In this document: in pieces, positions 1-8,304 of the stretch
Position numbering within the stretch: the stretch's first letter is position 1
Layout of the letters: each line of letters starts with the position of its first letter
Assembly (NCBI GenBank): GCA_039636785.1
Contig: CP144169.1
Span: 620,001 to 684,000, forward strand
Direction: 5' to 3'
Length of the DNA: 64,000 nucleotides
Source: Micrococcaceae bacterium Sec5.7
Lineage (GTDB): Bacteria; Actinomycetota; Actinomycetes; Actinomycetales; Micrococcaceae
The notes under the pieces: generated by a model
Database searches by the model: none
What the model was told of the DNA's origin: nothing
What the model saw: the letters and a program-made list of their open reading frames with translations, nothing else
Made by a program: the position numbers and the translations under genes

Positions 1-381
1 CTGCTCGAATCCCAGTTATTGGCGGACCGCTCGGGCAGCGCGCTCCGCGCTCTTCAGCTGGTGGATTTGCGTACGGAATCCCTTGTCGAGGTGGAAGCCC
101 TGCACTTGTTTTCGCAACTCGGGCTCGAGGTGGAACTGCAGGTGCAGCTGGACGGAATCGGCCGGGTGGATTTCCTGCTGGAAGGGTTCCTGATTGTGGA
201 GATCGACGCTTTGGCGTTCCACTCGTCCCGCGAAGCAAAACGCCGGGACACCTCCCGGAACAACGCCTCAACCCTCAGCGGCTACCCTGTACTGCGCTAC
301 ATGCCGGAGCATATCTGGTCCGAACCTGACAGGGTGGTCGCTGAAATCATGGCTGTCATTCACGGACGCATCATCCGCTGA
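1..381 (+). CDS. DUF559/endonuclease-like domain protein, C-terminal part
   Basis: The reading frame is open from base 1, so the gene begins upstream of the window and only its last 126 residues are visible. The segment around VDFLLEG...VEIDALAFH resembles the acidic D...E-x-D core of DUF559 and very-short-patch-repair-like nuclease folds, which often form the C-terminal domain of AbiEi-like or uncharacterised actinobacterial proteins. The C-terminal stretch RYMPEHIWSEPDRVVAEI fits the usual family ending. No function can be assigned beyond the fold, because the N-terminal domain lies outside the window. After it, bases 382-523 hold no recognisable gene. Confidence 0.6.
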   Translation: MLESQLLADRSGSALRALQLVDLRTESLVEVEALHLFSQLGLEVELQVQLDGIGRVDFLLEGFLIVEIDALAFHSSREAKRRDTSRNNASTLSGYPVLRYMPEHIWSEPDRVVAEIMAVIHGRIIR

Positions 382-523
382 CGACGTTCCCGCCCGGTTG
401 CGAGTTCCCAATCAGTATTTCCGACGGCGTTTCCGAGAGACACGCCGCGAACAGGCCGAGTAACCGGGCAGGAACGTCAGCAAGCGGCAGCCGGCCCGGC
501 AACTTCAGGCGACAAGGAAACGC

Positions 524-1099
524 CTAGCGGCTGGCCGCCGGGACCAGTACCCAGAGCACCTCAACGGATTCGTCCGTGGGGTTGGCCCACGTGTGCGGCT
601 CGCGGCCGGGGAACGTCACGGTGTCCCCCGTGTTGAGCAGATATTCCTCGTTGGTGAGGATGAGCCTGATGCTGCCCTTGATCACGTGCAGCACGTCCAC
701 GTCGCAGTCCACGGCGTAGAGCTCTGATTCGCCACGCCCGCGGGGCTCGATTACGGCCTGGATGATCTGGATCCGCCGCTCCGAACGTGCAGTGAGGAGC
801 CGCTCCACAATGCCTTCGCCGCCGAGCGATATCCGTGGGCCTTCGGCGCGCTTGGTCAGGTGGGTCTCGGGCGCAGCGAAGAGTTCGCCGATGGATATGG
901 ACAGAACCTGGCAGAGAGTGACCAGCGAGGCAACCGACGGCGATGTCAGGTCCCGCTCAACGCGGCTCAGGAAACCTTTGGTGAGGCCGGTGGCATCCGC
1001 GACCTGTTCAATGGTGAGCCGCTGGGATTGCCGGGCGGCACGGATTCTGGAACCGATGGCAACAGGAACATTGCTCGGTTCAACTGGTAGCGCCTTCAT
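524..1099 (-). CDS. XRE-family regulator with C-terminal cupin domain
   Basis: A 191-residue one-component regulator. An N-terminal helix-turn-helix of XRE/Cro type (about residues 12-66, IGSRIRAARQSQRLTIEQVA...LTKGFLSRVERD) is followed by a cupin sensor domain (about 110-185) ending GDTVTFPGREPHTWANP, the layout of PuuR-like regulators. The ATG at 1099 is preferred over an upstream in-frame start because AAAGG lies about 8 bases upstream of it. The gene is divergent from the remains of a sodium:solute symporter, and paired palindromes lie in between (1235-1260), so it probably controlled that transporter. The ligand is unknown. Confidence 0.85.
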   Translation of the reverse strand: MKALPVEPSNVPVAIGSRIRAARQSQRLTIEQVADATGLTKGFLSRVERDLTSPSVASLVTLCQVLSISIGELFAAPETHLTKRAEGPRISLGGEGIVERLLTARSERRIQIIQAVIEPRGRGESELYAVDCDVDVLHVIKGSIRLILTNEEYLLNTGDTVTFPGREPHTWANPTDESVEVLWVLVPAASR

Positions 1100-1234
1100 G
1101 TACGAACCTTTCACGGCCGGATGCAGGCCCCATCTTTGGAGCCATACTAACCGCATACTCGCGCCGTGACGCCGGAACGCGGGCCTGGACCAATTGCGTC
1201 TTGATTGTTACCCCGGTCACAATATACGCTTTAT

Positions 1235-1260
1235 GGCAACAAGTGTTGCCTATTAGGCAA
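1235..1260. promoter_or_regulatory. Two overlapping palindromes upstream of the symporter remnant
   Basis: GGCAACA-AG-TGTTGCC (1235-1250) is a perfect 7-base inverted repeat and overlaps TTGCC-TATTA-GGCAA (1246-1260). The site lies between the XRE-cupin gene and the symporter pseudogene. The second palindrome has the same TTGC-N7-GCAA frame with central ATTA as the palindrome at 18366-18380. Operator function is inferred. Confidence 0.5.
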
Positions 1261-1299
1261 AATTCGAGAAATCTCCTCTCGCTACCCGTCAAAAGAGCA

Positions 1300-2125
1300 G
1301 TGGAAATCAGGCCTGCGCCACCTCCACGGGCGCCTACGCCACCATCTTTCGTGGTGCTCTTCGGCCGGGACCGCGCCCTGGCAATCGCGATCGGCGGCGC
1401 CATCGTGCTGGTCTACTCGACCATCGGCGGCATGTGGTCCATCACCCTCGCCGACCAGGTGCAGTTCGTCATCAAGACCGTCGGAATCTTCTTCCTGATG
1501 CTGCCGTTCACGCTCAACGCGGCCGGCGGCCTGGACGGCATCCGCAGCCGTGTGGATGAGAGCTTCTTCCAGATCGGCGGCATCGGCATCCAGACCATCA
1601 TCACGTACTTCGTACGTCTACACCCTGGGCCTGCTGATTGGCCAGGACATCTGGCAGCGTGTCTTCACCGCCAGGAACCCCACGGTTGCGCGCTGGGGCG
1701 GCGCCACCGCAGGCGTCTACTGCATCCTCTACGGTGTGGCCGGCGCACTGATCGGTCTGGGCGCCAAGGTGGCTCTGCCGGACATCGACGTGGCCAATCT
1801 CGGCAAGGACGTAGTGTACGCGGCAGTGGCCCAGAACATCCTTCCCATCGGCATGGGCGGCCTGGTTCTCGCCGCGGCCGTTGCAGCCATGATGTCCACT
1901 GCGTCCGGAGCACTGATTGCCGCTGCAACAGTGGCCCGCGCCAACGTCCTGCCGTTTGTTGCCAGCTGGTTCGGCAAGGACGTCAACGCTGACGACACAG
2001 ACAACCCTGAGCACGACGTCAAGGCGAACCGGCTCTGGGTGCTTGGACTCGGCGTCGTCGCCATTGTTATAGCCGTCATCACCAAGGACGTGGTGGCTGC
2101 CCTCACCATCGCCGGGGAAGCGCCG
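1300..2125 (+). pseudogene. Sodium:solute symporter (SSS family), truncated and frameshifted
   Basis: Fragments of one SSS-family permease are spread over different frames. TSTGAYATIF continues only after an apparent extra base near 1350 into VVLFGRDRALAIAIGG and IGGMWSITLADQVQFVI. A second extra base near 1615 separates QTIITYFV from VYTLGLLIGQDIWQRVF. Similarity then runs through MSTASGALIAAATV and is lost after VVAALTIA near 2115. The first transmembrane helices and the C-terminal quarter are missing, so the gene cannot make a transporter. The promoter-side palindromes are still present. Sequencing indels could explain the shifts but not the missing ends. Confidence 0.8.
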
Positions 2126-2288
2126 CCGCGGCGCTGTTGTACAGTAGGACCAGCTTCAAGAGATGTGGCACCAAGCTCCGACTTGCCACGCACCAACCCC
2201 ATGTTCACGGGTGGTTCGGATGAGGAAGCGGCCCGTCGCGGACCAGAGACAACCGCCCGGGCAAGAGCACTCCCACAAGGAGCCCGCA

Positions 2289-2639
2289 ATGGCCTACCGC
2301 TATGCCGTCGCCTCATCCCCGGCGCTGCCGCCCGAACTCCCCGCAATTCCGCCGGCAAAACAATCAGCAGCACCGCCGCCCCCACGGCCGTATTTCCTGG
2401 TGATCCCGGGCGTGGACGTCACTCTCGGCACCGTCACTTTTGTCGTCAACGACCGGCTGGAGCGGCACTGGTTCCACGAACCGCGGCTGATTGCGCGGGC
2501 GCTGTCCCAGGCAGTCCGGCCGGCACGGTGGTTTCCCGAAACCCAGGTTCTGACGCTCACGGTTGCCGCCACCGGGCACCGTGCCGGCCTCGAAAAACAC
2601 TTCAGCTTCGCGCCGACGCTGCGCGGCCTGCTGTTCTGA
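2289..2639 (+). CDS. Small hypothetical protein
   Basis: A 116-residue protein with a proline-rich N-terminal third (PALPPELPAIPPAK, APPPPRPYF) followed by a compact segment with V-I-P-G-V-D-V-T-L-G-T-V-T-F. An AAGGAG ribosome site lies 7 bases before the ATG, which supports translation. No family is recognised, and no signal peptide or membrane helix is evident. It stands alone between a pseudogene and a convergent small gene. Confidence 0.6.
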   Translation: MAYRYAVASSPALPPELPAIPPAKQSAAPPPPRPYFLVIPGVDVTLGTVTFVVNDRLERHWFHEPRLIARALSQAVRPARWFPETQVLTLTVAATGHRAGLEKHFSFAPTLRGLLF

Positions 2640-2655
2640 GATTCGTCAGGTTCCG

Positions 2656-2877
2656 TTAGCCTTCGGGTTCACGGACATCGTCCGTGTCCACAGGCACAAC
2701 GCGTTCCTCGGCGTCGATGAACTCTGCCGGCGGCACTACCGATTCCTCGGAGTCGAGGAATTCATCCTGGGCGTCCCAGTCTTCATCAGCAGGTGCGTCA
2801 TCGGCGTAGTCGTAGGCTGGGTCGGATTCAACAGTCTGCCGGCCGGACTGGTCCGGCTTCGGTCCGTTGGTATTCAT
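2656..2877 (-). CDS. Small acidic hypothetical protein
   Basis: A 73-residue, strongly acidic protein rich in Asp, Glu and Pro (YDYADDAPADEDWDAQDE) with a near-duplicated motif: EESVVPPAEFID and EERVVPVDTDD. The ATG at 2877 has a GGAGG site 8 bases upstream. Longer in-frame extensions lack such a site. Composition suggests a disordered protein. Function is unknown. It is divergent from the iron-storage gene mbfA and shares its upstream region with a DtxR-like box. Confidence 0.6.
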   Translation of the reverse strand: MNTNGPKPDQSGRQTVESDPAYDYADDAPADEDWDAQDEFLDSEESVVPPAEFIDAEERVVPVDTDDVREPEG

Positions 2878-3008
2878 GATGCACACCTCCGTGTGGTGGA
2901 CTCTTGTGCACCTTTCCATCGGGCACACTTTCATCAGAGCACCGCCACCGGAGCCGGTCAAGGGTCTCCCGGTAGCGGCTCGGGACGCACTGCGCCGGTT
3001 GGCGGTTT

Positions 3009-3027
3009 TAAGGTTTGCCTAAACTTT
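3009..3027. promoter_or_regulatory. Putative DtxR/IdeR iron box upstream of mbfA-like gene
   Basis: The 19-mer TAAGGTTTGCCTAAACTTT matches the DtxR/IdeR consensus (TTAGGTTAGCCTAACCTAA) at 14 of 19 positions by eye, including the central GCCTAA. It lies about 97 bases before the start of a ferritin-like/VIT1 gene, where iron-responsive control is expected. Actual binding is inference. Confidence 0.5.
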
Positions 3028-3123
3028 TCAGTGAGGACTACCGGCCGGAATTCCGCGGATTTCCGCGGTAAGCTGGGCATTGCAATGGGGCCGAACCATG
3101 CCCCGTCGAGCCCAGGAGTCCCC

Positions 3124-4377
3124 GTGTCTCAGCACGCAAAATCTGATCAGCGCCACAACGCCCACGCGGCCTCCTCTCCCGTCTCAAATGCGCCCGCCTC
3201 AAACGCCCCGGCCCCCGAGGCGTCCCGTTCTCCCGAGGCCCCCGCCCCTGAGGCGGCCGGTTCCCCCGAGCCCCCCGGCTCCCCCGTCTCCGGCAATGAA
3301 CCGACCACCGCGGACATCAAACGCTGGCGCCAATACCTGGCCGACGAACGCGCCGAGGCTTCCGTCTACCGTGACCTGGCGCAGAACCGCAGCGGCGAGG
3401 AGCGCTCCATCCTCCTGGCTCTGGCCGAGGCCGAGGGCCGCCACGAAGCGCACTGGCTGCGGCTGCTGGGCGGGCACGCTGAAAAACTGCGGCCCGCATC
3501 ACTCCGCAGCCAGCTGCTGGGATTCCTGGCCCGGCATTTCGGCTCCGTTTTTGTCCTGGCGCTGGCGCAGCGGGCAGAGGGCCGCTCGCCCTATGCCAAG
3601 GATCCCTCGGCCACCGCCGCCATGGTTGCCGACGAACAGATCCACGAGGAAGTGGTCCGCGGGCTGGCAACCCGGGGACGCAGCCGGCTGGCCGGCACCT
3701 TCCGTGCCGCGGTCTTCGGCGCGAACGACGGCCTGGTCAGCAACCTTTCCCTCGTCATGGGTATGGCCGCCTCCGGAGTAGCGAGTTCCGTGGTGCTGCT
3801 CAGCGGCGTTGCCGGGTTGCTCGCCGGCGCACTGTCCATGGGCGCCGGCGAATTTGTGTCCGTCCGCTCGCAGCGTGAACTCCTGGCCGCCACCCGCCCC
3901 ACCCAGATCACCCTGGCCGCGGCGCCGCAACTGGACCTCGAGCACAATGAACTCCTGCTCGTGTACCTGGCCCGGGGCATGTCCCGCGAGGCAGCCGAGC
4001 ACAGAGTGGCGGAGCGAACAGGCCTGGTCGCGTGCGACTGCGATCCCAGCCTGTCGCTGCAGCCGCAACTGCCGCAGACGCAGGACCAGCACGAGGCCGT
4101 CGGCACGGCATGGGGTGCCGCACTGTCCAGCTTCTGCTTCTTCGCTTCAGGGGCCATCGTCCCCATCCTTCCGTTCCTTTTCGGCATGACCGGAGTGGCG
4201 GCGCTTGTAGTAGCCGGTGTCCTGGTGGGCGTCGCGCTGCTGGCGACTGGCGGCGTCGTCGGCCTCCTCTCCGGAACATCCCCCCTCACCCGGGGACTCA
4301 GGCAGCTGGCCATCGGCCTCGGCGCTGCTGGCGTGACCTATCTGCTGGGCATGGCATTCGGCGCTGTGGTGGGCTAG
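3124..4377 (+). CDS. mbfA: Membrane-bound ferritin-like / VIT1-CCC1 iron-manganese transporter
   Basis: A 417-residue fusion. After a Pro/Ala/Ser-rich lead (about 15-60) comes a ferritin-like domain (about 62-185) with iron-ligand-type residues E75, E78, E102-x-E104, H107, D170-E-x-x-H174-E. A VIT1/CCC1 membrane domain follows (about 190-417), starting FGANDGLVSNLSLVMG and including the MGAGEFVSVRSQRE helix. The family (MbfA-type erythrin-VIT proteins) exports or sequesters Fe(II)/Mn(II) at the membrane. The GTG at 3124 is chosen because AGGAG lies 5 bases upstream; an in-frame ATG at 3085 has no such site. The stop overlaps the start of the next gene (TAGTG), and a DtxR-like box lies upstream. 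Confidence 0.85.
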   Translation: MSQHAKSDQRHNAHAASSPVSNAPASNAPAPEASRSPEAPAPEAAGSPEPPGSPVSGNEPTTADIKRWRQYLADERAEASVYRDLAQNRSGEERSILLALAEAEGRHEAHWLRLLGGHAEKLRPASLRSQLLGFLARHFGSVFVLALAQRAEGRSPYAKDPSATAAMVADEQIHEEVVRGLATRGRSRLAGTFRAAVFGANDGLVSNLSLVMGMAASGVASSVVLLSGVAGLLAGALSMGAGEFVSVRSQRELLAATRPTQITLAAAPQLDLEHNELLLVYLARGMSREAAEHRVAERTGLVACDCDPSLSLQPQLPQTQDQHEAVGTAWGAALSSFCFFASGAIVPILPFLFGMTGVAALVVAGVLVGVALLATGGVVGLLSGTSPLTRGLRQLAIGLGAAGVTYLLGMAFGAVVG

Positions 4378-5312
4378 TGGACAGCCGGCATCCGCGTCAC
4401 TCGAGCCGTGTGGGGGCAGCCGGCAGGATTCTCCGGAATCTGCTGATGATCGCCGCCATTGGCGCGGCCGCGTTCCTGGTGGCCGGACTCGTGTACGGGG
4501 ATCCGAGGTTCGTGGGGCTGCTGGACGTCCGCATCGGAGCAGGCAGCGGTCAATCCGGTCAGGCAGCGGAGCCCGGCGGCCAGGCCGGCGGGCTGGCCGG
4601 CGGGCTGGCCGGCGGCCAGCAACCCGGCGCGGAACGGCGCACGGATGCCCCGCCGCCCGGACTCGAAGAGGCGGACGCACCGCTCGGCACGCCCCAGGCG
4701 CCGCCCTCCCCCAGCGATTCCTACAAGTTTTTGGCCACGAACGACGACGGCACACCGGTGGGTTATTCGCCGTGCCGTCCGCTGCACTACGTAGTCAACG
4801 CGGAGGTGGCGCCTGCCGGCGCGGAGCAGCTGGTCTCCGACGCAATCGACACGGTGGCGCTGGCGACCGGAATCCGTTTTATCGACGACGGTGCCACAAC
4901 GGAGCGGCCCTCTGAACAGCGTGCTCCCTACCAGCCCGACTCCTATGGAGACAAGTGGGCGCCGCTGCTCATCGCCTGGACCACACCGGAAGAAGCCCCC
5001 AAGCTCAAGGGCCAGGTGATCGGTACGGGCGGCAGCACACACTACAGTTTCGGCGACGGCCCCAAGAGTTTCGTCACCGGAAGCCTGGAGCTGGACGGTC
5101 CGCAGATCGCCGTGGAGCTGACGCAACCGGATGGTTCCCGCTACGCCACTGCCGTGATCCTGCATGAGCTGGGCCATGTCATGGGGCTGGAGCACGTTGA
5201 TGACCCCGTGCAGCTGATGTACCCGGAGATCGGCGCCCCGGACGGCCTCGCCGCCGGCGACCTCAACGGCCTGTACGAGCTTGGCAAGGCCCGGTGCCGA
5301 AAAGACCTGTAG
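4377..5312 (+). CDS. Membrane-anchored metzincin-like (M10/matrixin-type) zinc protease
   Basis: A 311-residue protein with a basic N-terminus and one hydrophobic helix (about 21-40), then a Gly/Ala/Gln-rich linker carrying two GGLAG repeats (71-80), then an extracellular catalytic domain. HELGHVMGLEH at 263-273 is the complete HExxHxxGxxH zinc motif, and M281 in LMYPE fits the Met-turn of metzincins. A single transmembrane anchor with an outside catalytic domain is inferred from this order. The GTG start overlaps the mbfA stop, implying translational coupling. In-frame alternatives exist downstream (for example ATG near 4446), so the exact N-terminus is less certain. The substrate is unknown. 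Confidence 0.75.
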   Translation: MDSRHPRHSSRVGAAGRILRNLLMIAAIGAAAFLVAGLVYGDPRFVGLLDVRIGAGSGQSGQAAEPGGQAGGLAGGLAGGQQPGAERRTDAPPPGLEEADAPLGTPQAPPSPSDSYKFLATNDDGTPVGYSPCRPLHYVVNAEVAPAGAEQLVSDAIDTVALATGIRFIDDGATTERPSEQRAPYQPDSYGDKWAPLLIAWTTPEEAPKLKGQVIGTGGSTHYSFGDGPKSFVTGSLELDGPQIAVELTQPDGSRYATAVILHELGHVMGLEHVDDPVQLMYPEIGAPDGLAAGDLNGLYELGKARCRKDL

Positions 5313-5329
5313 AGCCGCGGGCACAGTGA

Positions 5330-6265
5330 CTATTTGAGAACCACCGTCCTGTTCCCCTGCAGGATCACGCGGCCTTCGCAGTGCCACCGGACAGCGTTGC
5401 TGAGCGCCTTGCACTCGGTGTCCCTGCCCGCTGCCACCAGGTCCTCAGGACCGAAGGTGTGGTCCACCTCCACCACCTGTTGGGAAATGATGGGGCCTTC
5501 GTCCAGTTCGCCATTGACATAGTGCGCAGTGGCACCCACGGTCTTCACTCCCCGGGCGTAGGCCTGGTGGTACGGTTTGGCGCCCTTGAAACTCGGCAGG
5601 AACGAGTGGTGGATGTTGATGGCCCGGCCGTCCAGCTGCCGGGTCAGTCCATCGCTGAGAACCTGCATGTAGCGGGCCAGGACCACCAGTTCGACGTCGA
5701 ACCCGTCGATGAGTTCCAGCAGCCGTGCCTCCGCATCCGGCTTTGTGGCTGCTGTGACGGGTACGTGGAAGAACGGGATGCCGTGCCATTCCACGAGAGT
5801 CTGGTGATCGGTATGGTTCGAAACCACCGCAACCACTTCCACCGGGAGCTCCCCGATTCTGGCCCGGAAGAGGAGATCGTTCAGGCAGTGCCCGAACCTG
5901 GACACCATGATCAGCACCTTGCGCTTGGAGCCGTGCTGCTCGAGCTGCCAGCTCATGCCGTATTTTTCGCCTACCGGTGCGAAGGCTGCCCGGAGCGCGG
6001 CCGCTGTGGAGGCGCCGCCGTCGGACATTCCTGCCGCGGCTGAAGCGTCCGATGGGACGTCGGCCGAGAAGTGCACCCGCATGAAGAAGTGCCCTGCGGA
6101 ACGTTCACCGTACTGCTGGTTGTCGACGATGTCGCAGCCGTGTTCCAACAGGAAGCCGGAGACGGCGTGCACGATGCCCGGCTGTTCCGGGCAGTCCAGC
6201 GTGAGGACATGCTCAACGGTCGTTGCCGGCTCTGTTGCCCGGGTTTCAGCCTGGATTGCAGTCAT
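5330..6265 (-). CDS. purU: Formyltetrahydrofolate deformylase (copy 1)
   Basis: A 311-residue PurU that hydrolyses 10-formyl-THF to formate and THF. An N-terminal ACT domain (about 18-105, VLTLDCPEQPGIVHAVSGF) precedes a formyltransferase-like domain with VSRFGHCLNDLLFR, the catalytic NIHHSFLPSFKGAKPYHQAY block and ELDEGPIISQ. It is the last gene of the glyA-sox-sdaA operon, 3 bases after sdaA, which places it in recycling of the folate that DMGO and sarcosine oxidase load with one-carbon units. A second purU lies at 18999-19976. Confidence 0.95.
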   Translation of the reverse strand: MTAIQAETRATEPATTVEHVLTLDCPEQPGIVHAVSGFLLEHGCDIVDNQQYGERSAGHFFMRVHFSADVPSDASAAAGMSDGGASTAAALRAAFAPVGEKYGMSWQLEQHGSKRKVLIMVSRFGHCLNDLLFRARIGELPVEVVAVVSNHTDHQTLVEWHGIPFFHVPVTAATKPDAEARLLELIDGFDVELVVLARYMQVLSDGLTRQLDGRAINIHHSFLPSFKGAKPYHQAYARGVKTVGATAHYVNGELDEGPIISQQVVEVDHTFGPEDLVAAGRDTECKALSNAVRWHCEGRVILQGNRTVVLK

Positions 6266-6268
6266 GGC

Positions 6269-7642
6269 TCAGCACTCGATCACATTCACGGCGAGTCCTC
6301 CGCGGGAAGTCTCTTTGTACTTGGTTTTCATGTCCGCTCCGGTCTCACGCATGGTCTTAATAGCCTTGTCCAGTGATACTTTGTGGCTGCCGTCCCCGTG
6401 CAGGGCCAGCCGGGCAGCGTTGATGGCCTTCACGCTGGCGATCGCATTTCGTTCGATGCAGGGAATCTGCACCAGCCCGCCCACGGGGTCGCAGGTCAGG
6501 CCGAGATTGTGCTCAATCCCGACCTCAGCTGCGTTCTCCACCTGCGCCGGAGTGCCACCCAGGACTTCGCAGAGTCCGGCGGCCGCCATCGAGCAGGCGG
6601 AACCAACCTCGCCCTGGCAGCCCACCTCGGCCCCGGAGATGGAGGCATTGATCTTGAACAGAATCCCGACGGCGGCTGCCGCCAGCAGGAAACGGACCAC
6701 GCCGTCGTCGTTGGCTCCGGGCACAAACTTCAAGTAGTAGTGCAGCACTGCCGGCACGATCCCGGCAGCACCGTTGGTGGGTGCCGTGACGATGCGTCCG
6801 CCGGCGGCATTTTCCTCGTTGACGGCGAGTGCGAACAGGTTCACCCATTCCATGGCCCGCAGCGGGTCGGTGGTGCCCGTGTCCGCGGTGAGGGTCTTGA
6901 ACAACGACGGCGCGCGCCGCCGTACGTTCAACCCGCCGGGCAGGATTCCTTCCGCGGCGCAGCCGTTGTCCACGCATTCGCGCATCACCGCCCAGATTGC
7001 CAGCAGTTTCTCGCGGAGCTCTGCCTCGCTGCGCCAGACCAGTTCGTTGGCCAACATGACGTCGGAGATGGACATGCCTTCCCGGCGGCAGATCTCCAGG
7101 AGCTCATTGGCGGTGGTGAACGGGTAAGGGAGCACGGTTTCGTCGGCCACCACGCGGTCGGCGCCGTCGGCGTCGCCGTCCACCACGAACCCGCCGCCGA
7201 TCGAGTAGTAGCTGCGTTCCCGGATCACTGCGCCGGCGTGGTCCAGCGCCCGGAAAGTCATCCCGTTGGGGTGGGCGGGCAGGGACTTGCGCCGGTGCAG
7301 CACCACGTCCTCGTCCCAGTTGAAGTCAATCCGGTGATGGCCACCGAGCCGAAGCTCCGCGTCCAGGGCAGCGGCCGCCACCTGGTCATCGGCCGTCGCC
7401 GTGTCCACTGTTTCCGGGTCCTGTCCCTGAAGCCCCAGCACCACGGCCTTGTCCGAGCCGTGGCCCCGGCCGGTTGCGCCCAGCGAGCCGAACAACTCGG
7501 CCTGCACACGTGCAGTGGACACCAGCTGGCCGGCAGCCTTCAGCCCATCGGCGAAGCGCTTTGCTGCCCGCATCGGGCCGACCGTGTGTGAGGACGACGG
7601 GCCGATGCCAACAGAAAACAGATCCAGGACGCTGAGCCCCAT
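6269..7642 (-). CDS. sdaA: L-serine ammonia-lyase (single-chain, Fe-S type)
   Basis: A 457-residue L-serine dehydratase, the usual single-chain length. The N-terminal beta domain starts [21 protein letters not shown]. The C-terminal alpha domain holds the conserved cysteines expected to bind the [4Fe-4S] cluster ([16 protein letters not shown] and [12 protein letters not shown]). It converts serine to pyruvate and ammonia, the final step of the betaine-derived glycine/serine route encoded here. The ATG overlaps the soxG stop by one base (TGATG), indicating co-translation. Confidence 0.95.
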   Translation of the reverse strand: MGLSVLDLFSVGIGPSSSHTVGPMRAAKRFADGLKAAGQLVSTARVQAELFGSLGATGRGHGSDKAVVLGLQGQDPETVDTATADDQVAAAALDAELRLGGHHRIDFNWDEDVVLHRRKSLPAHPNGMTFRALDHAGAVIRERSYYSIGGGFVVDGDADGADRVVADETVLPYPFTTANELLEICRREGMSISDVMLANELVWRSEAELREKLLAIWAVMRECVDNGCAAEGILPGGLNVRRRAPSLFKTLTADTGTTDPLRAMEWVNLFALAVNEENAAGGRIVTAPTNGAAGIVPAVLHYYLKFVPGANDDGVVRFLLAAAAVGILFKINASISGAEVGCQGEVGSACSMAAAGLCEVLGGTPAQVENAAEVGIEHNLGLTCDPVGGLVQIPCIERNAIASVKAINAARLALHGDGSHKVSLDKAIKTMRETGADMKTKYKETSRGGLAVNVIEC

Positions 7643-8304
7643 CAGGGGACCTCGGGGGAAGCAAACTCCCGCATGGCGTCCAGGATCCACCGGCCCAGGA
7701 AATCGGCAAAGGATGCCCGGGGGAACACCCGGAAGGTCTCCTCCCCCGTCTTGAGCAGCATCGTGGGAATGTGGCCGATCTCCGTGGCCAGTGCGGTGCC
7801 CGGCGCGAAGGTGCGCGCATGCAGGTCCAGGGAGCACCCCTTCTCCAGGACGGCCCTGGCGCGCTGGCCGCTGAGTTCAAAGGTGGTGCGGTTCGCCGAA
7901 AGGTCCACTACCTGGCCTTCACTGTCAGCGAGGGCTTCACCCAGAGCCTGGATCAGGTCACCGCCCAGCGAGTCGTGCGCGCTCTCCGGGGCAACCACCA
8001 GAAATTCCGTGGGGCCCAGCCAAAGCACAGCGACACCTTCACTTCCGCGGTCGCTGATGCCAGGACCGCGCCCGCCGACTTCGCCGCATGTCCCCGGGAG
8101 CCTGCCGATGACGGAGGCGATGCGGTCGCCCGCAGACGTTCCCGGCGTCGCCCGGATCCCCACCATGGTCTGGAACGGAATCTCCTTGAGTTCCACGGTG
8201 CCGGGTACGGAGCCGGATTCGAAGGCCGTGGCCAGATGTGAGGCCGGGCTGCGGCGGACTCCGCGGAGTCCATTGATGTGTGCAAGTGCTGCTGTCTCAG
8301 CCAT
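7642..8304 (-). CDS. soxG: Sarcosine oxidase gamma subunit
   Basis: A 220-residue SoxG with a short GcvT-like domain ([51 protein letters not shown]). It is the smallest non-delta subunit of heterotetrameric sarcosine oxidase. The ATG at 8304 is chosen because it overlaps the soxA stop by 8 bases and gives the family-typical MAETA start. An in-frame start further upstream would run deep into soxA. Gene order B-D-A-G is the classical one. Confidence 0.92.
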   Translation of the reverse strand: MAETAALAHINGLRGVRRSPASHLATAFESGSVPGTVELKEIPFQTMVGIRATPGTSAGDRIASVIGRLPGTCGEVGGRGPGISDRGSEGVAVLWLGPTEFLVVAPESAHDSLGGDLIQALGEALADSEGQVVDLSANRTTFELSGQRARAVLEKGCSLDLHARTFAPGTALATEIGHIPTMLLKTGEETFRVFPRASFADFLGRWILDAMREFASPEVP

